From a virus: DNA of 24,578 nt. This document shows, one piece after another, positions 6,675-12,812 of the stretch; position 1 is the stretch's first letter; each line of letters begins with the position of its first letter. Made by a program: the position numbers and the translations under genes. The notes beneath the pieces were generated by a model. The model had not been told where the DNA came from. It did no database searches and saw only the letters and a program-made list of their open reading frames with translations. The stretch covers positions 1 through 24,578 of IMG/VR virus record IMGVR_UViG_3300025646_000352. One strand, given 5' to 3'.

Positions 6675-7054
6675 CAGAAGGGGATGTCTTCGGTGTCGCT
6701 GGTGGCAGCAGCTGCGGCATTGCTGCCACCAGCGGGCGGGCGCGGCATGAATTCAAACCGGCTGATGCTCAGTACATGCTTACTGCGCTTTTGGCCAGTG
6801 GTCTTATCTTCCCAGTCCTGCCGGCGGATGTTACCGCTGGCGAGGATTGAATCCATCTTCTTCAACTTGTCGTAGATCAGTTCTGCCGACTTGCCCCAGA
6901 CTTCTACATCAATGGTGTTATTGATGTAGTTGCCGTTTTTGTCCTTACCTTCCTGGATGCCACCAGCGAAGTTGCATACCATGCTGCCGGATTCAAAGGC
7001 ACGCAGTTGCGGGTCGGTGATGATACGAATCACACCAGTTGCGTAAAGGCTCAT
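6674..7054 (-). CDS. ssb: Single-stranded DNA-binding protein
   Basis: 126 residues. An OB-fold covers about residues 1-103 (GVIRIITDPQLRAFESG ... NNTIDVEVWGKSAELI ... SGNIRRQDWEDKTTGQKRS ... LSISRFEFM). A short Ala/Gly linker leads to an acidic tip DTEDIPF like the DDDIPF tip of bacterial SSB, which recruits partner proteins. It coats single-stranded DNA during replication and during annealing by the nearby Bet protein. It is shorter than E. coli SSB because the linker is short. It lies four bases after the HTH gene stop and is coupled to the next small gene. Confidence 0.93.
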   Translation of the reverse strand: MSLYATGVIRIITDPQLRAFESGSMVCNFAGGIQEGKDKNGNYINNTIDVEVWGKSAELIYDKLKKMDSILASGNIRRQDWEDKTTGQKRSKHVLSISRFEFMPRPPAGGSNAAAAATSDTEDIPF

Positions 7055-7058
7055 CAGT

Positions 7059-7271
7059 TCAAGGATTCAGTGGAATGATGCCATGCGTCTGCTCAAAAGC
7101 AAGCACAGCGGATAGTGCATACCGCACACGCTTTTCACCGGCTGGTGTTGCAATGCGCGGCAGCTCATAATGCGGAGGACCGTTCCCCCGCGAACGCTGG
7201 GATTTGATCGTGGATGGCTTGAGGCCCCAGCGCGCTGCGAGCTGTTCGGTGGTGAGATACGGTTCAGTCAT
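7059..7271 (-). CDS. Helix-turn-helix protein of the AlpA/MerR-like kind
   Basis: Seventy residues from the ATG at 7271. TEPYLTTEQLAARWGLKPST begins a winged-helix or excisionase-like fold: YLTTEQLAARWGL is the usual first helix pair, SQRSRGNGPPHYELP the wing, and the end supports a strand and helix (RVRYALSAVLAFEQ). These proteins bind DNA as transcription regulators or recombination directionality factors. With no integrase in the window neither role can be preferred. The start overlaps the bet stop by eight bases (ATGACTGA). Confidence 0.75.
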   Translation of the reverse strand: MTEPYLTTEQLAARWGLKPSTIKSQRSRGNGPPHYELPRIATPAGEKRVRYALSAVLAFEQTHGIIPLNP

Positions 7272-8049
7272 CAGCAAATGGATCCTCCTCCGGTACCTCA
7301 GGGTGCAGCGCTGCTTCGCGTTGCATTGCAAGCGTGCTCAGCTCGTCATATTGCTCGGGGCTGAGCTGCGACTGACGTGCTTTCATCCGTTCGTTCACTT
7401 CCGCCAGCTTCTCCAGCGTGTCCGCCTTGGCGATAGCAGCTTTGCCGGCTTGGAACAGCTTTGCATCGCCAGCCGGTTGGGCGGGCAGTGCAGCGGGTGC
7501 AGGTGGCTGAGCGGTGACAGTGACGGGTTCTACCGTCTCGGATTGATCCATCTCGTCGGTGGTGTAAACACCGCTGAGATCAGCCGGGAATGCCTTGCGC
7601 AGCGCCAATGCCTCGGAGCATTTGGCGATCATCGCGGCACCCATCTTGCTCCACAAGCCTTGACCGGCGTTGTAGTCAGCAAACCGCGCGACGCCAACGA
7701 ACGGGCGTGATGCACCACGGCGGTAGATGATGGTTTTGGCAGCTGCAGGTGGCTTGGAATCAAGCCATACATCACGCCATTCGCCATCAGCGCCGCACCA
7801 GAATGTTTCAGAGCCGTCAAGTTGGCCGGTGCGTTCGGCAATGCTGCGCAAGCCGTCAATGCCGGCTTGAATGGTCATCTTGCCACCGCGCTTGATGGCA
7901 TAGATCTGCTTAGAGAACGGATCCAGCCCAGTGCGTTGACACGCATAAGCAAACAGCCGCAGTTCATCCTGACTGCAGCCCGGTGCAATGGTGCTGCTGA
8001 TCAGTTGCGTTTGTTCTGGGGTCCAGTGAGTGAGGGTGGAGGAGGTCAT
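7264..8049 (-). CDS. bet: Bet/RecT-type single-strand annealing recombinase
   Basis: 261 residues. The Red-beta-like core is at about residues 10-160: FAYACQRTGLDPFSKQIYAI (33-52), MTIQAGIDGLRSIAERTG (58-75) and LWSKMGAAMIAKCSEALALR (132-151). Such proteins anneal complementary single strands in phage recombination and form rings on ssDNA. A Pro/Ala-rich linker (about 175-192) leads to a helical tail ending in an acidic EEDPFADD, possibly an interaction tip. Three genes upstream is a RecE-like exonuclease and just downstream is SSB, so the trio forms a Red-like module. Start and stop both overlap their neighbours. Confidence 0.92.
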   Translation of the reverse strand: MTSSTLTHWTPEQTQLISSTIAPGCSQDELRLFAYACQRTGLDPFSKQIYAIKRGGKMTIQAGIDGLRSIAERTGQLDGSETFWCGADGEWRDVWLDSKPPAAAKTIIYRRGASRPFVGVARFADYNAGQGLWSKMGAAMIAKCSEALALRKAFPADLSGVYTTDEMDQSETVEPVTVTAQPPAPAALPAQPAGDAKLFQAGKAAIAKADTLEKLAEVNERMKARQSQLSPEQYDELSTLAMQREAALHPEVPEEDPFADD

Positions 8050-8309
8050 TCGGCGAGGTGATAAGTGTGCCCGTCAACAACGACGGTCTTGGGCGGTTGG
8101 GGTTTGGTTGGGCGGCAGTGCTCCTTTAGGTCAGCGGCGGCGGTTTCGTAGCCGTTGCATTGCAGCCACTTGAGGCAGATGACTAATTGTTCGTTGGCAC
8201 CCCAGCGGGCAAAGAATTTAACGTCTTCGCAGTAGGTGGTATCCGTTTCGCCGAAGCGATCATCAATCAACCATTGCGGCGGTGTAATCGGGTGGTCGTC
8301 AGAAATCAT
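8046..8309 (-). CDS. Hypothetical protein between exonuclease and annealase genes
   Basis: Eighty-seven residues: ITPPQWLIDDRFG at the start, a helical middle (EQLVICLKWLQCNGYETAAAD) and a short KTVVVDGHTYHL strand at the end. No motif is recognised. It is locked between the exonuclease (11-base overlap) and bet (ATGA), so it is likely made with the recombination pair. It may be an accessory or inhibitor of host nucleases, though nothing in the sequence proves that. Confidence 0.65.
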   Translation of the reverse strand: MISDDHPITPPQWLIDDRFGETDTTYCEDVKFFARWGANEQLVICLKWLQCNGYETAAADLKEHCRPTKPQPPKTVVVDGHTYHLAE

Positions 8310-9096
8310 CAGAGGTGAGAACAGTTGAATCAGGGTTGAGCGCCCACTTCGGCAGGCTCAGCGTTTGCGCGTCATCGCCATAGCCGAGCCACTCATTTGT
8401 GGCGCGGCAATCAGCGATCACGCGCATATCACGCTGCCGCAGTTCATTGCCAAGCTGGAGTGCCTCGGCGTCAAGTTCATACACCGCAACCGGATGCGGG
8501 TATGCCTTCTCAACTGCAATGAACGCAAACCGCTTGGCACCATGCAAGCCGCTCAGGTAGTGGGACGCTTGCACATGATAGCGGAAGGTTGCCACCGATT
8601 TAGCAAACCCACGCGGTGATGCGTCAGTGGTGGTTTTGAGGTCCACCACGGTGGTGGCGTGATACCAGTCTGGGCGGCACTTGCAGCGCAACCCCGTGGC
8701 AGGATCATCCCACCAGAAGGACTGCTCAGCCTTGCCGGCTTGGAGCAGTGCAGCTGCTGCAGGATGCCGCCGCACGGCGTTGTTCATGGCGATAGCCAGT
8801 GCCCAGTCGCTGTCGCTGACCGCTTCGATGCCGCGTGCAGCGAGGTCCGCAGCCTGCTCTTTGCCGGCTTTGGTATTACGTGGGGCGCAACGGCTGTACC
8901 GTGCACCCAGCTCATCCGGTTCCAGCACAGCGCAATGCACCAGGCTGCCGAATCGCATCGCAGCAGTTGGTTCCACTGGTTTGCGATCTGGATCAAGGAA
9001 CCGCGCCCAGTAGTGGTATGGCGACTGCGCAACAGCGTGCAGGTGGCTAGCTGAGATCGCTGGGTCGGCGTGATACTGCTCGTTGGTGATGGTCAT
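8299..9096 (-). CDS. RecE-like 5'-3' exonuclease, PD-(D/E)XK fold
   Basis: 265 residues from the ATG at 9096, which overlaps the upstream stop (ATGA); an upstream in-frame start at 9120 exists. N-terminal ISASHLHAVAQSPYHYWARF and FGSLVHCAVLEP (H54) match the RecE C-terminal/DUF3799 family. The active site follows: D143 (RPDW), D152-L-K154 (VDLKTT) and a QASHY box (Q176). Family enzymes digest one strand from DNA ends to expose ssDNA for the annealase. The Bet gene lies just downstream, so this is the exonuclease half of a Red-like system. Confidence 0.9.
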   Translation of the reverse strand: MTITNEQYHADPAISASHLHAVAQSPYHYWARFLDPDRKPVEPTAAMRFGSLVHCAVLEPDELGARYSRCAPRNTKAGKEQAADLAARGIEAVSDSDWALAIAMNNAVRRHPAAAALLQAGKAEQSFWWDDPATGLRCKCRPDWYHATTVVDLKTTTDASPRGFAKSVATFRYHVQASHYLSGLHGAKRFAFIAVEKAYPHPVAVYELDAEALQLGNELRQRDMRVIADCRATNEWLGYGDDAQTLSLPKWALNPDSTVLTSDDF

Positions 9097-9266
9097 TCCT
9101 TCGGGCTCCATTCGCCGCACCAGTCGTCGTTAGCAACAGCAGGCCACCGTGCGATGGGTCCTCTTTCAATCAATGGCTGCGGCGCGTGGCGGCGGCACTC
9201 AGCAAGACGCTGATAGTTGTACCTGCAATTGCCGCACTGCTGCTCGCTAAGCGGGGGGTAGGTCAT
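9093..9266 (-). CDS. Small four-cysteine protein
   Basis: Fifty-seven residues: CGNCRY near residue 11, CRRHAPQP at about 24, then WPAVANDDWCGEWSP. The spacing C-x2-C, C, then DWCGE is a recurrent small phage zinc-binding pattern (CxxC...C..P....WP.V..DDWCGEF). It probably binds one zinc ion with four Cys. The cellular role is unknown. The stop overlaps the exonuclease start (ATGA). Confidence 0.7.
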   Translation of the reverse strand: MTYPPLSEQQCGNCRYNYQRLAECRRHAPQPLIERGPIARWPAVANDDWCGEWSPKE

Positions 9267-9453
9267 CGGTCCATTCAGGGGTAAGCGTGGGTGAGCTGAT
9301 CAGCCAGCCGGGCATCAGTTCCATTGCGGTGAGCATTGCTGCTGCGGGAGACACCGCCACCAAGTGCAGCGTGCGTGGTTGCTTGCCGTGCTGGTAGGCG
9401 GCGATGGTGTAAGCGCTCACCGGTGGTGCAGCGTCGTCTGCGGCCCGAAGCAT
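9247..9453 (-). CDS. Hypothetical protein
   Basis: Sixty-eight residues. Residues 14-60 read as a small alpha/beta unit: SAYTIAAYQHGKQPRTLHLVAV, then helix PAAAMLTAMELMPGWLI and a short strand ending TPEWTDDLPP. I recall similar small proteins in cyanophage early regions without a function. It starts inside the end of the 59-residue gene (37-base overlap) and overlaps the four-Cys gene start by 20 bases. Confidence 0.6.
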   Translation of the reverse strand: MLRAADDAAPPVSAYTIAAYQHGKQPRTLHLVAVSPAAAMLTAMELMPGWLISSPTLTPEWTDDLPPA

Positions 9454-9596
9454 TGCTCCAGCTGCGGGAATGCCTCCAGCAGCTTGCGGCGGTTGTCCGA
9501 GTCTGCGACCAAGCCGGCTTCAGCCAACTTGGCCATGAAGCCACCGCCGTGGCGGATGGCGGTTTGAAAGGTTTGGAAGGTTTCGTTAGGGGTCAT
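9417..9596 (-). CDS. Hypothetical 59-residue protein
   Basis: MTPNETFQTFQTAIRHGGGF followed by MAKLAEAGLVADSDNRRKLL and EAFPQLEQCFGP. It is mostly helical and looks like a small folded domain. No function is recognised. Its start overlaps the upstream stop by four bases (ATGA), which supports translation of this frame, but a larger overlap with the next gene leaves the C-terminus less certain. Confidence 0.65.
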   Translation of the reverse strand: MTPNETFQTFQTAIRHGGGFMAKLAEAGLVADSDNRRKLLEAFPQLEQCFGPQTTLHHR

Positions 9597-9919
9597 TGGT
9601 CGTCGGGGAGTCGTTCAAGGGCGCGGCGGATGATGGCAAAATCTTCTGCTTCGTTTGGGGCGTACTTGATGCGATCAAACGCCTCCAACGCCTGCTCCTT
9701 CAAGCTCAACGGCTTCGGACGGCGCTCAGTACGAAGATGGTGGGCGCCGACAGAGGGACAGTTGCGGTCCAGCCACTCACAGCACGCCTCCAGCTCAGCG
9801 TCTGCTCCTGCTCTGTAAATATCTTCAAACATTGAAAGGAGTGATCCCCTTGCTTCAAACTGTTCTGCCCACTGCTGCATCAGCTTCGGCGGCGGGTTAA
9901 TTGGATGCTGCTGCGTCAC
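9593..9919 (-). CDS. Hypothetical protein of the INPPPKLMQQW type
   Basis: 108 residues, starting at a GTG that overlaps the upstream stop (GTGA). Three parts can be seen: INPPPKLMQQWAEQF at the start, a GADAELEACCEWLDRN helix with two adjacent Cys (about 39-53), and RRPKPLSLKEQALEAFDRI near 66-84. I recall this arrangement in many cyanobacterial phage genomes, with no known function. It is probably soluble and helical. Confidence 0.75.
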   Translation of the reverse strand: MTQQHPINPPPKLMQQWAEQFEARGSLLSMFEDIYRAGADAELEACCEWLDRNCPSVGAHHLRTERRPKPLSLKEQALEAFDRIKYAPNEAEDFAIIRRALERLPDDQ

Positions 9920-10044
9920 TTGCGCACCACCTGCTGCGTGCCGCTGTGCGTGGGTTGGTGGTGTGCGCCGGCTTCAATGCCGATGGCGGCAAATGCCCAT
10001 GCGGCGATGATCGCGGCGCAGATGTTGCTGATGTGGTTGGTCAC
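9916..10044 (-). CDS. Tiny membrane protein, 42 residues
   Basis: Starts at the GTG at 10044 and overlaps both neighbours by four bases (GTGA on each side), which is good support for a frame this short. Residues about 5-22 are hydrophobic (SNICAAIIAAWAFAAIGI), long enough for one membrane helix, followed by a His/Gln-rich polar tail. Function unknown. It is one of several short membrane or exported proteins in this block. Confidence 0.6.
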   Translation of the reverse strand: MTNHISNICAAIIAAWAFAAIGIEAGAHHQPTHSGTQQVVRK

Positions 10045-10340
10045 TGGATGGCCTCGTAGCAGTGTTTGATCGTGTACTGCGCAGCAGCGCGGGTGTCTTC
10101 ATCGTTACGCACGCGGTCGGGGCGGTAGGCAGCTTCGACAGCCGCGGCGCGTGCGGTGCTGAGCGTCACGCCTTGCGCGCGCAGCTCACAGAACAGCTCG
10201 CCGTAGGCGATGGGATCAATGCTCTGCGCTTGCGCTGGGGTGATGAGTGCAAGCGCGATCAATGCAAGTCGGATCACGTGTTTGACGGGGTGAGGTTGAC
10301 TGCCGGATTGGTTGCGGCTCCGGCGGGCCGCGCCTGTCAC
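10041..10340 (-). CDS. Small exported protein with signal peptide
   Basis: Ninety-nine residues from the GTG at 10340, which overlaps the upstream stop (GTGA). A second GTG at 10286 would give a more typical signal peptide: HVIRLALIALALITPAQAQS, with likely cleavage after AQA. The mature part is about 60 residues with two Cys (ELFCELRAQG and IKHCYEAIQ), which may form a disulfide. It resembles small exported proteins of cyanobacterial phages (a YGELFCELR.G start). The role is unknown; export during infection could alter the host envelope. Confidence 0.65.
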   Translation of the reverse strand: MTGAARRSRNQSGSQPHPVKHVIRLALIALALITPAQAQSIDPIAYGELFCELRAQGVTLSTARAAAVEAAYRPDRVRNDEDTRAAAQYTIKHCYEAIQ

Positions 10341-10711
10341 CAGGCCAGTGCAGCAGCGATCAGCCTGTGCTTCGCCACCTTGCGGCGGATACCGGTGGCA
10401 GCCTGCAGTTCACGCAGCGTCAGCTGTTCCATCTCGGCGGCGATAGCAGCCAGTGGATGCAGTGCAGCGGGCACCGCAGCAGCAGCGACGCCGAGCAGTG
10501 CGGCGTAGCACTTGCCGAGCTGTTCGCTCAGCGCCGGCAGTGCATCCCACAGGCGGCGGGTGTATTGGCCAGCGAGCAGCGTCAGCACAATCAGCACCTG
10601 CAAGCCGTGCAGCACGATCGCGCCGACTTCTTGCCAGTCCACGCGGAAACGGGCGTAGCCATAGATGGTGCCAGCAGCGTGGCCGAGCAGTTGAGGGATG
10701 GTGGTTTTCAT
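10337..10711 (-). CDS. Membrane-associated hypothetical protein, first gene of the leftward operon
   Basis: 124 residues from the ATG at 10711 (MKTTIPQLLGHAAG...). Two hydrophobic stretches (about VGAIVLHGLQVLIVLTLLAG and YAALLGVAAAAVPAAL) suggest membrane association. The C-terminal 30 residues form a HTH-like basic unit (LTLRELQAATGIRRKVAKHR), so it could bind nucleic acid from the membrane. I do not recognise the family. A strong candidate promoter sits 47-75 bases upstream. The frame is open back to 10879 but those codons overlap the neighbouring gene and look non-coding. Confidence 0.65.
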   Translation of the reverse strand: MKTTIPQLLGHAAGTIYGYARFRVDWQEVGAIVLHGLQVLIVLTLLAGQYTRRLWDALPALSEQLGKCYAALLGVAAAAVPAALHPLAAIAAEMEQLTLRELQAATGIRRKVAKHRLIAAALAW

Positions 10712-10731
10712 GGTTCTCGGTTTGGGGCAGT

Positions 10732-10749
10732 GCGGGACGGTGCGCCCGC
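10732..10749 (-). other. Leader hairpin upstream of the operon start
   Basis: On the - strand GCGGG and CCCGC enclose an 8-base loop (5-bp stem, 10732-10749). It lies just after the predicted transcript start from the promoter at 10758-10786, inside an approximately 40-base leader. Confidence 0.4.
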
Positions 10750-10757
10750 GTGATGGA

Positions 10758-10786
10758 ATCGTACCACCTAGGGCAGCTGTGTGCAA
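10758..10786 (-). promoter_or_regulatory. Candidate sigma-70 promoter for the 10711-5065 operon
   Basis: TTGCAC (10781-10786), exactly 17 bases, TACGAT (10758-10763), with TGG immediately before the -10 (extended -10). The -35 lies in the last codons of the upstream DUF551-like gene. It is one of the best members of the window's promoter family and shares a CTAGGTGG end of the spacer with the one at 15228-15256. Confidence 0.65.
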
Positions 10787-11307
10787 CCTTGCTGGGTTGG
10801 AACCGGCAATGCCCAGTGAGGGAGCCAATAAACGTTTGGCCAGTCCGGTTCGTGGCTTGGCAGCGGCTCCAGATCCCATTCAGGGTTTGTGGTGTCGTGT
10901 TCACCATTCACCAAGTAGGTGAACGCCGGATAGCCAAGCCAGCACCTTCCCTCCGCATCGCAATCCTTCAGCTTCGGCATCCGCTCGCTTACCGGCACCG
11001 GCTTGATAGAGGGGCGGGCGCAAAGGGCGCGATCAGCAGCAATAGCAGCGCGAGCGAAATCAAGATGCTCTAGGTACATGGTCCCGTTTGAACCATCCAT
11101 AACCATGTAGTCATCTGCTAGCTCTTCCAACTTCCTATCTGTCAGCCCCTCCGGTTCGGGCTGCTCCAATGCGGAACTCAACGCAGCGGACAACTTAGAA
11201 CTCTTCCACCCCTCGCCGGGCGGTCCTTCATCGCAGTGGCATTCGACGGCTTCAAGAATCACGTCCCACTGGTCGGCGGAAAGGGTGATCGTGCGTTGTG
11301 CAGTCAT
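10768..11307 (-). CDS. DUF551-like protein
   Basis: 179 residues. The second half (about 100-173) has the DUF551 pattern: PVPVSERMPKLKDCDAEGRC with CWLGYPAF, an aspartate-rich middle and YWLPHWALPVP near the end. This domain is common in phage accessory regions and has no known activity. The first 95 residues are a separate helical unit (ITLSADQWDVILEAVECHC, then LTDRKLEELADDYM). The start overlaps the RlpA-like gene stop (ATGA). Its 3' end carries the -35 of the next operon's promoter. Confidence 0.75.
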   Translation of the reverse strand: MTAQRTITLSADQWDVILEAVECHCDEGPPGEGWKSSKLSAALSSALEQPEPEGLTDRKLEELADDYMVMDGSNGTMYLEHLDFARAAIAADRALCARPSIKPVPVSERMPKLKDCDAEGRCWLGYPAFTYLVNGEHDTTNPEWDLEPLPSHEPDWPNVYWLPHWALPVPTQQGCTQLP

Positions 11308-11654
11308 GGGTGTGAAATGCGAACAGTGGCAATGCCATCAAGCGGCACACCAAGGCGCCAGGCGGCGCCAGCGCTTAAATCGAGCGATGCGCAATCACAC
11401 CTATCAGTCACCGGCACCGTGAGCACACGCCCTTGGTGGCTGACGCGCACCGGCGTGCCACACGGCAGCCAAGGATGCGCGGCGCTCACGCCCCAGTGTT
11501 GGTATGTCTGGCCGCAGTAGGTGGTGCGGCCGTGGTACCAGCCGTCGTACACCGTGGCCGTTACATGCCGCCCGTGCGCGTACACCGGCAGCGGCAGCAT
11601 CAGCATTGCAGCCAGTATTCGGCGGATCAGACCGCGTGGGTTTGTGTCAGTCAT
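11304..11654 (-). CDS. Exported RlpA-like double-psi beta-barrel protein
   Basis: 116 residues. A signal peptide is visible at about residues 8-26 (LIRRILAAMLMLPLPVYA, likely cut after VYA). The mature part has RlpA/expansin-barrel marks: ATVYDGWYHGRTTYCGQTY, LPCGTPVRV, the VTDRC box with D84-R85, and DLSAGAAWRLGVPLDGIATV. Bacterial RlpA binds or cuts peptidoglycan glycan strands. The DR pair and the DLS..A..LG pattern are kept here. Four Cys (47, 65, 86, 88) could pair in the periplasm. It sits in the early-type block, far from the endolysin, so it may modify the wall early or resist superinfection rather than lyse, which is inference. Confidence 0.8.
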   Translation of the reverse strand: MTDTNPRGLIRRILAAMLMLPLPVYAHGRHVTATVYDGWYHGRTTYCGQTYQHWGVSAAHPWLPCGTPVRVSHQGRVLTVPVTDRCDCASLDLSAGAAWRLGVPLDGIATVRISHP

Positions 11655-11769
11655 CGCGCAACCTCTTGTGAAACCATGCGTGAAGCCAGTTGCTCAGCGT
11701 GAGGCCAGCCATGAACCCCATGGCGAGTCCCCAGGCCAAATTTGTGGTATCAAATCGTGGGCAAGCCAT
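11647..11769 (-). CDS. Tiny membrane protein, 40 residues
   Basis: MACPRFDTTNLAWGLAMGFM followed by AGLTLSNWLHAWFHKRLRDD: one hydrophobic helix with a basic end, so a one-pass membrane protein with its C-terminus probably inside. The ATG shares one base with the upstream stop (TGATG), and the stop overlaps the RlpA-like start by eight bases (ATGACTGA). Function unknown; co-translation with an exported wall protein is notable. Confidence 0.6.
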   Translation of the reverse strand: MACPRFDTTNLAWGLAMGFMAGLTLSNWLHAWFHKRLRDD

Positions 11770-12044
11770 CACCCCACCTCCATCCGCAGCCGCGTCGCAG
11801 CAACGTACAGCTCTTGCTGATCGAGCCAGTCGGCAATGGCGTGGATGACGGCGCGGGCCTGGTCGTCCCAGGTCCACTTGGCTGGCATGGCACAAACAAT
11901 GGCCACCCGCTCCACTAGCGAATCAGAAGAAGCCGGCGCATCTTCGGCGCGATCTCGGGTGGCTGGCGCAGTGTTGCCGGTGGTTGCACGCCACAGCTCC
12001 AGCACCTCCACGCGGCGGCGGAGGTCGGTGATGTCGTCAGTCAT
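11769..12044 (-). CDS. Hypothetical protein with coiled-coil start
   Basis: Ninety-one residues. MTDDITDLRRRVEVLELWRA is a short coiled coil; then a Ser/Ala/Asp-rich linker and a helical end (WTWDDQARAVIHAIADWLDQ, then QELYVAATRLRMEV). I have seen this shape in phage small proteins with no known function. The start overlaps the upstream membrane gene stop by eight bases (ATGACTGA). Confidence 0.7.
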   Translation of the reverse strand: MTDDITDLRRRVEVLELWRATTGNTAPATRDRAEDAPASSDSLVERVAIVCAMPAKWTWDDQARAVIHAIADWLDQQELYVAATRLRMEVG

Positions 12045-12171
12045 TCTTTACCTCCATAAATGGAATTACGGGCCATGCTGCAATCAGCATTCCGGCGACT
12101 CCAATCAAAAGCATTACGGCAATCGCCGGCCACGCGACAAACAAGATGAGCTTGAAAATTCTTGGGTTCAT
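12037..12171 (-). CDS. Tiny membrane protein, 44 residues
   Basis: MNPRIFKLILFVAWPAIAVM followed by LLIGVAGMLIAAWPVIPF: a long hydrophobic stretch that could form one or two membrane helices, with a short charged tail (MEVKND). The start overlaps the upstream stop as ATGA and the end overlaps the next start by eight bases. No function recognised. Confidence 0.6.
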   Translation of the reverse strand: MNPRIFKLILFVAWPAIAVMLLIGVAGMLIAAWPVIPFMEVKND

Positions 12172-12368
12172 ATCAGATTTGGGTTGCGTTGCTCTGGTGT
12201 CAGCGACGGATGGTTGTCCCACGTGTCGGCGTCGGCGTCGTATTCAGTGACCACATCAATCACCGCAGCAATGGCGATGCGGCGGATCTCAGGCAGCGGG
12301 TGGCCGTCAGTGGCGGCTTGTGCGTATGTCTCGCTGTAGACAGCGACGCACCGATCGAGCAGTGTCAT
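12168..12368 (-). CDS. Hypothetical protein
   Basis: Sixty-six residues from the ATG at 12368 (MTLLDRCVAVYSETYAQAAT...). A helical N-terminal half (IRRIAIAAVIDVVTEYDAD) and a short polar end (WDNHPSLTPEQRNPNLI). No motif recognised. Overlaps both neighbours by four bases (ATGA), so it is probably coupled. Confidence 0.65.
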   Translation of the reverse strand: MTLLDRCVAVYSETYAQAATDGHPLPEIRRIAIAAVIDVVTEYDADADTWDNHPSLTPEQRNPNLI

Positions 12369-12550
12369 GCCGGCACCTCGATGCTTTCGCCATGCAGGCG
12401 GCGGCGATACAGCTCGCGCAGGTTGGCGCATTCATGCGCCTCATCCATGCGGCCGAGTCGCTTGAAGTAGTTCATGCGCACCGTCTCCCAGCGCCAGCCG
12501 CTATACAGCAGCTCGGCGGGGACGGTTTCGGTTGGTTGTTTGCGTGGCAT
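12365..12550 (-). CDS. Hypothetical basic protein, first gene of its unit
   Basis: Sixty-one residues, rich in Arg and aromatic residues (LLYSGWRWETVRMNYFKRLG, then CANLRELYRRRLHG). It is probably helical; nucleic-acid binding would fit the charge but is unproven. It is the first gene after a 105-base leader and a strong candidate promoter (12664-12692), and it heads a unit running through the RlpA-like and DUF551-like genes. Confidence 0.65.
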   Translation of the reverse strand: MPRKQPTETVPAELLYSGWRWETVRMNYFKRLGRMDEAHECANLRELYRRRLHGESIEVPA

Positions 12551-12655
12551 TGGGCTTGAGCGGTAGGGATTAGGTGCCGAGATCGCTGCTCTCGGCCGGC
12601 AGGCTGCTCTCTTGTCCGCAGCGGAGAATCCGGGGCGCTCTATCCGGCTTGTGGC
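12551..12655 (-). other. Structured 5' leader, about 105 bases
   Basis: No ORF is seen between the predicted transcript start and the ATG at 12550. On the - strand GCCGAGA and TCTCGGC (12576-12596) form a perfect 7-bp hairpin with a 7-base loop, followed at once by ACCTA. A smaller TCCG/CGGA hairpin lies upstream. A GGCACCTA step after a hairpin also appears, as GCACCTAGACA, in the two neighbouring leaders. Confidence 0.45.
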
Positions 12656-12663
12656 CTAATGCC

Positions 12664-12692
12664 ATCATACCATCCCGTGCAACCCCGTGCAA
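12664..12692 (-). promoter_or_regulatory. Strong candidate sigma-70 promoter
   Basis: TTGCAC (12687-12692), 17 bases, TATGAT (12664-12669), with TGG directly before the -10. A second TTGCAC lies inside the spacer, giving the tandem TTGCACGGGGTTGCACGGG. This is the best match of the family and sits in an otherwise empty gap between a terminator and the 12550 gene. Confidence 0.7.
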
Positions 12693-12721
12693 CCTGTTGA
12701 GCGGCCTCCGATACGGTTTCA

Positions 12722-12744
12722 GCTGCAGCCACCGCGACTGCAGC
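12722..12744. repeat. Intergenic inverted repeat
   Basis: GCTGCAG (12722-12728) and CTGCAGC (12738-12744), a perfect 7-bp inverted repeat with a 9-base spacer. It lies 30 bases upstream of the -35 at 12687-12692 and after the terminator at 12783-12808. Possible operator or spare hairpin. The rest of 12693-12782 shows no gene. Confidence 0.4.
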
Positions 12745-12782
12745 ACCGCGCTCGCCCTTACGGGTGGAGCCGACCGCTAGGC

Positions 12783-12808
12783 AATAAAAAAGCCCGCCGT
12801 AGCGGGCT
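12783..12808 (-). terminator. Intrinsic terminator after the 61-residue gene
   Basis: On the - strand AGCCCGC, a TACG loop, GCGGGCT (stem 12791-12808) and then a T-rich run TTTTTATT. It begins a few bases after the stop codon at 12813-12815. This is the only textbook intrinsic terminator I find in the window. Confidence 0.85.
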
Positions 12809-12812
12809 GTGG

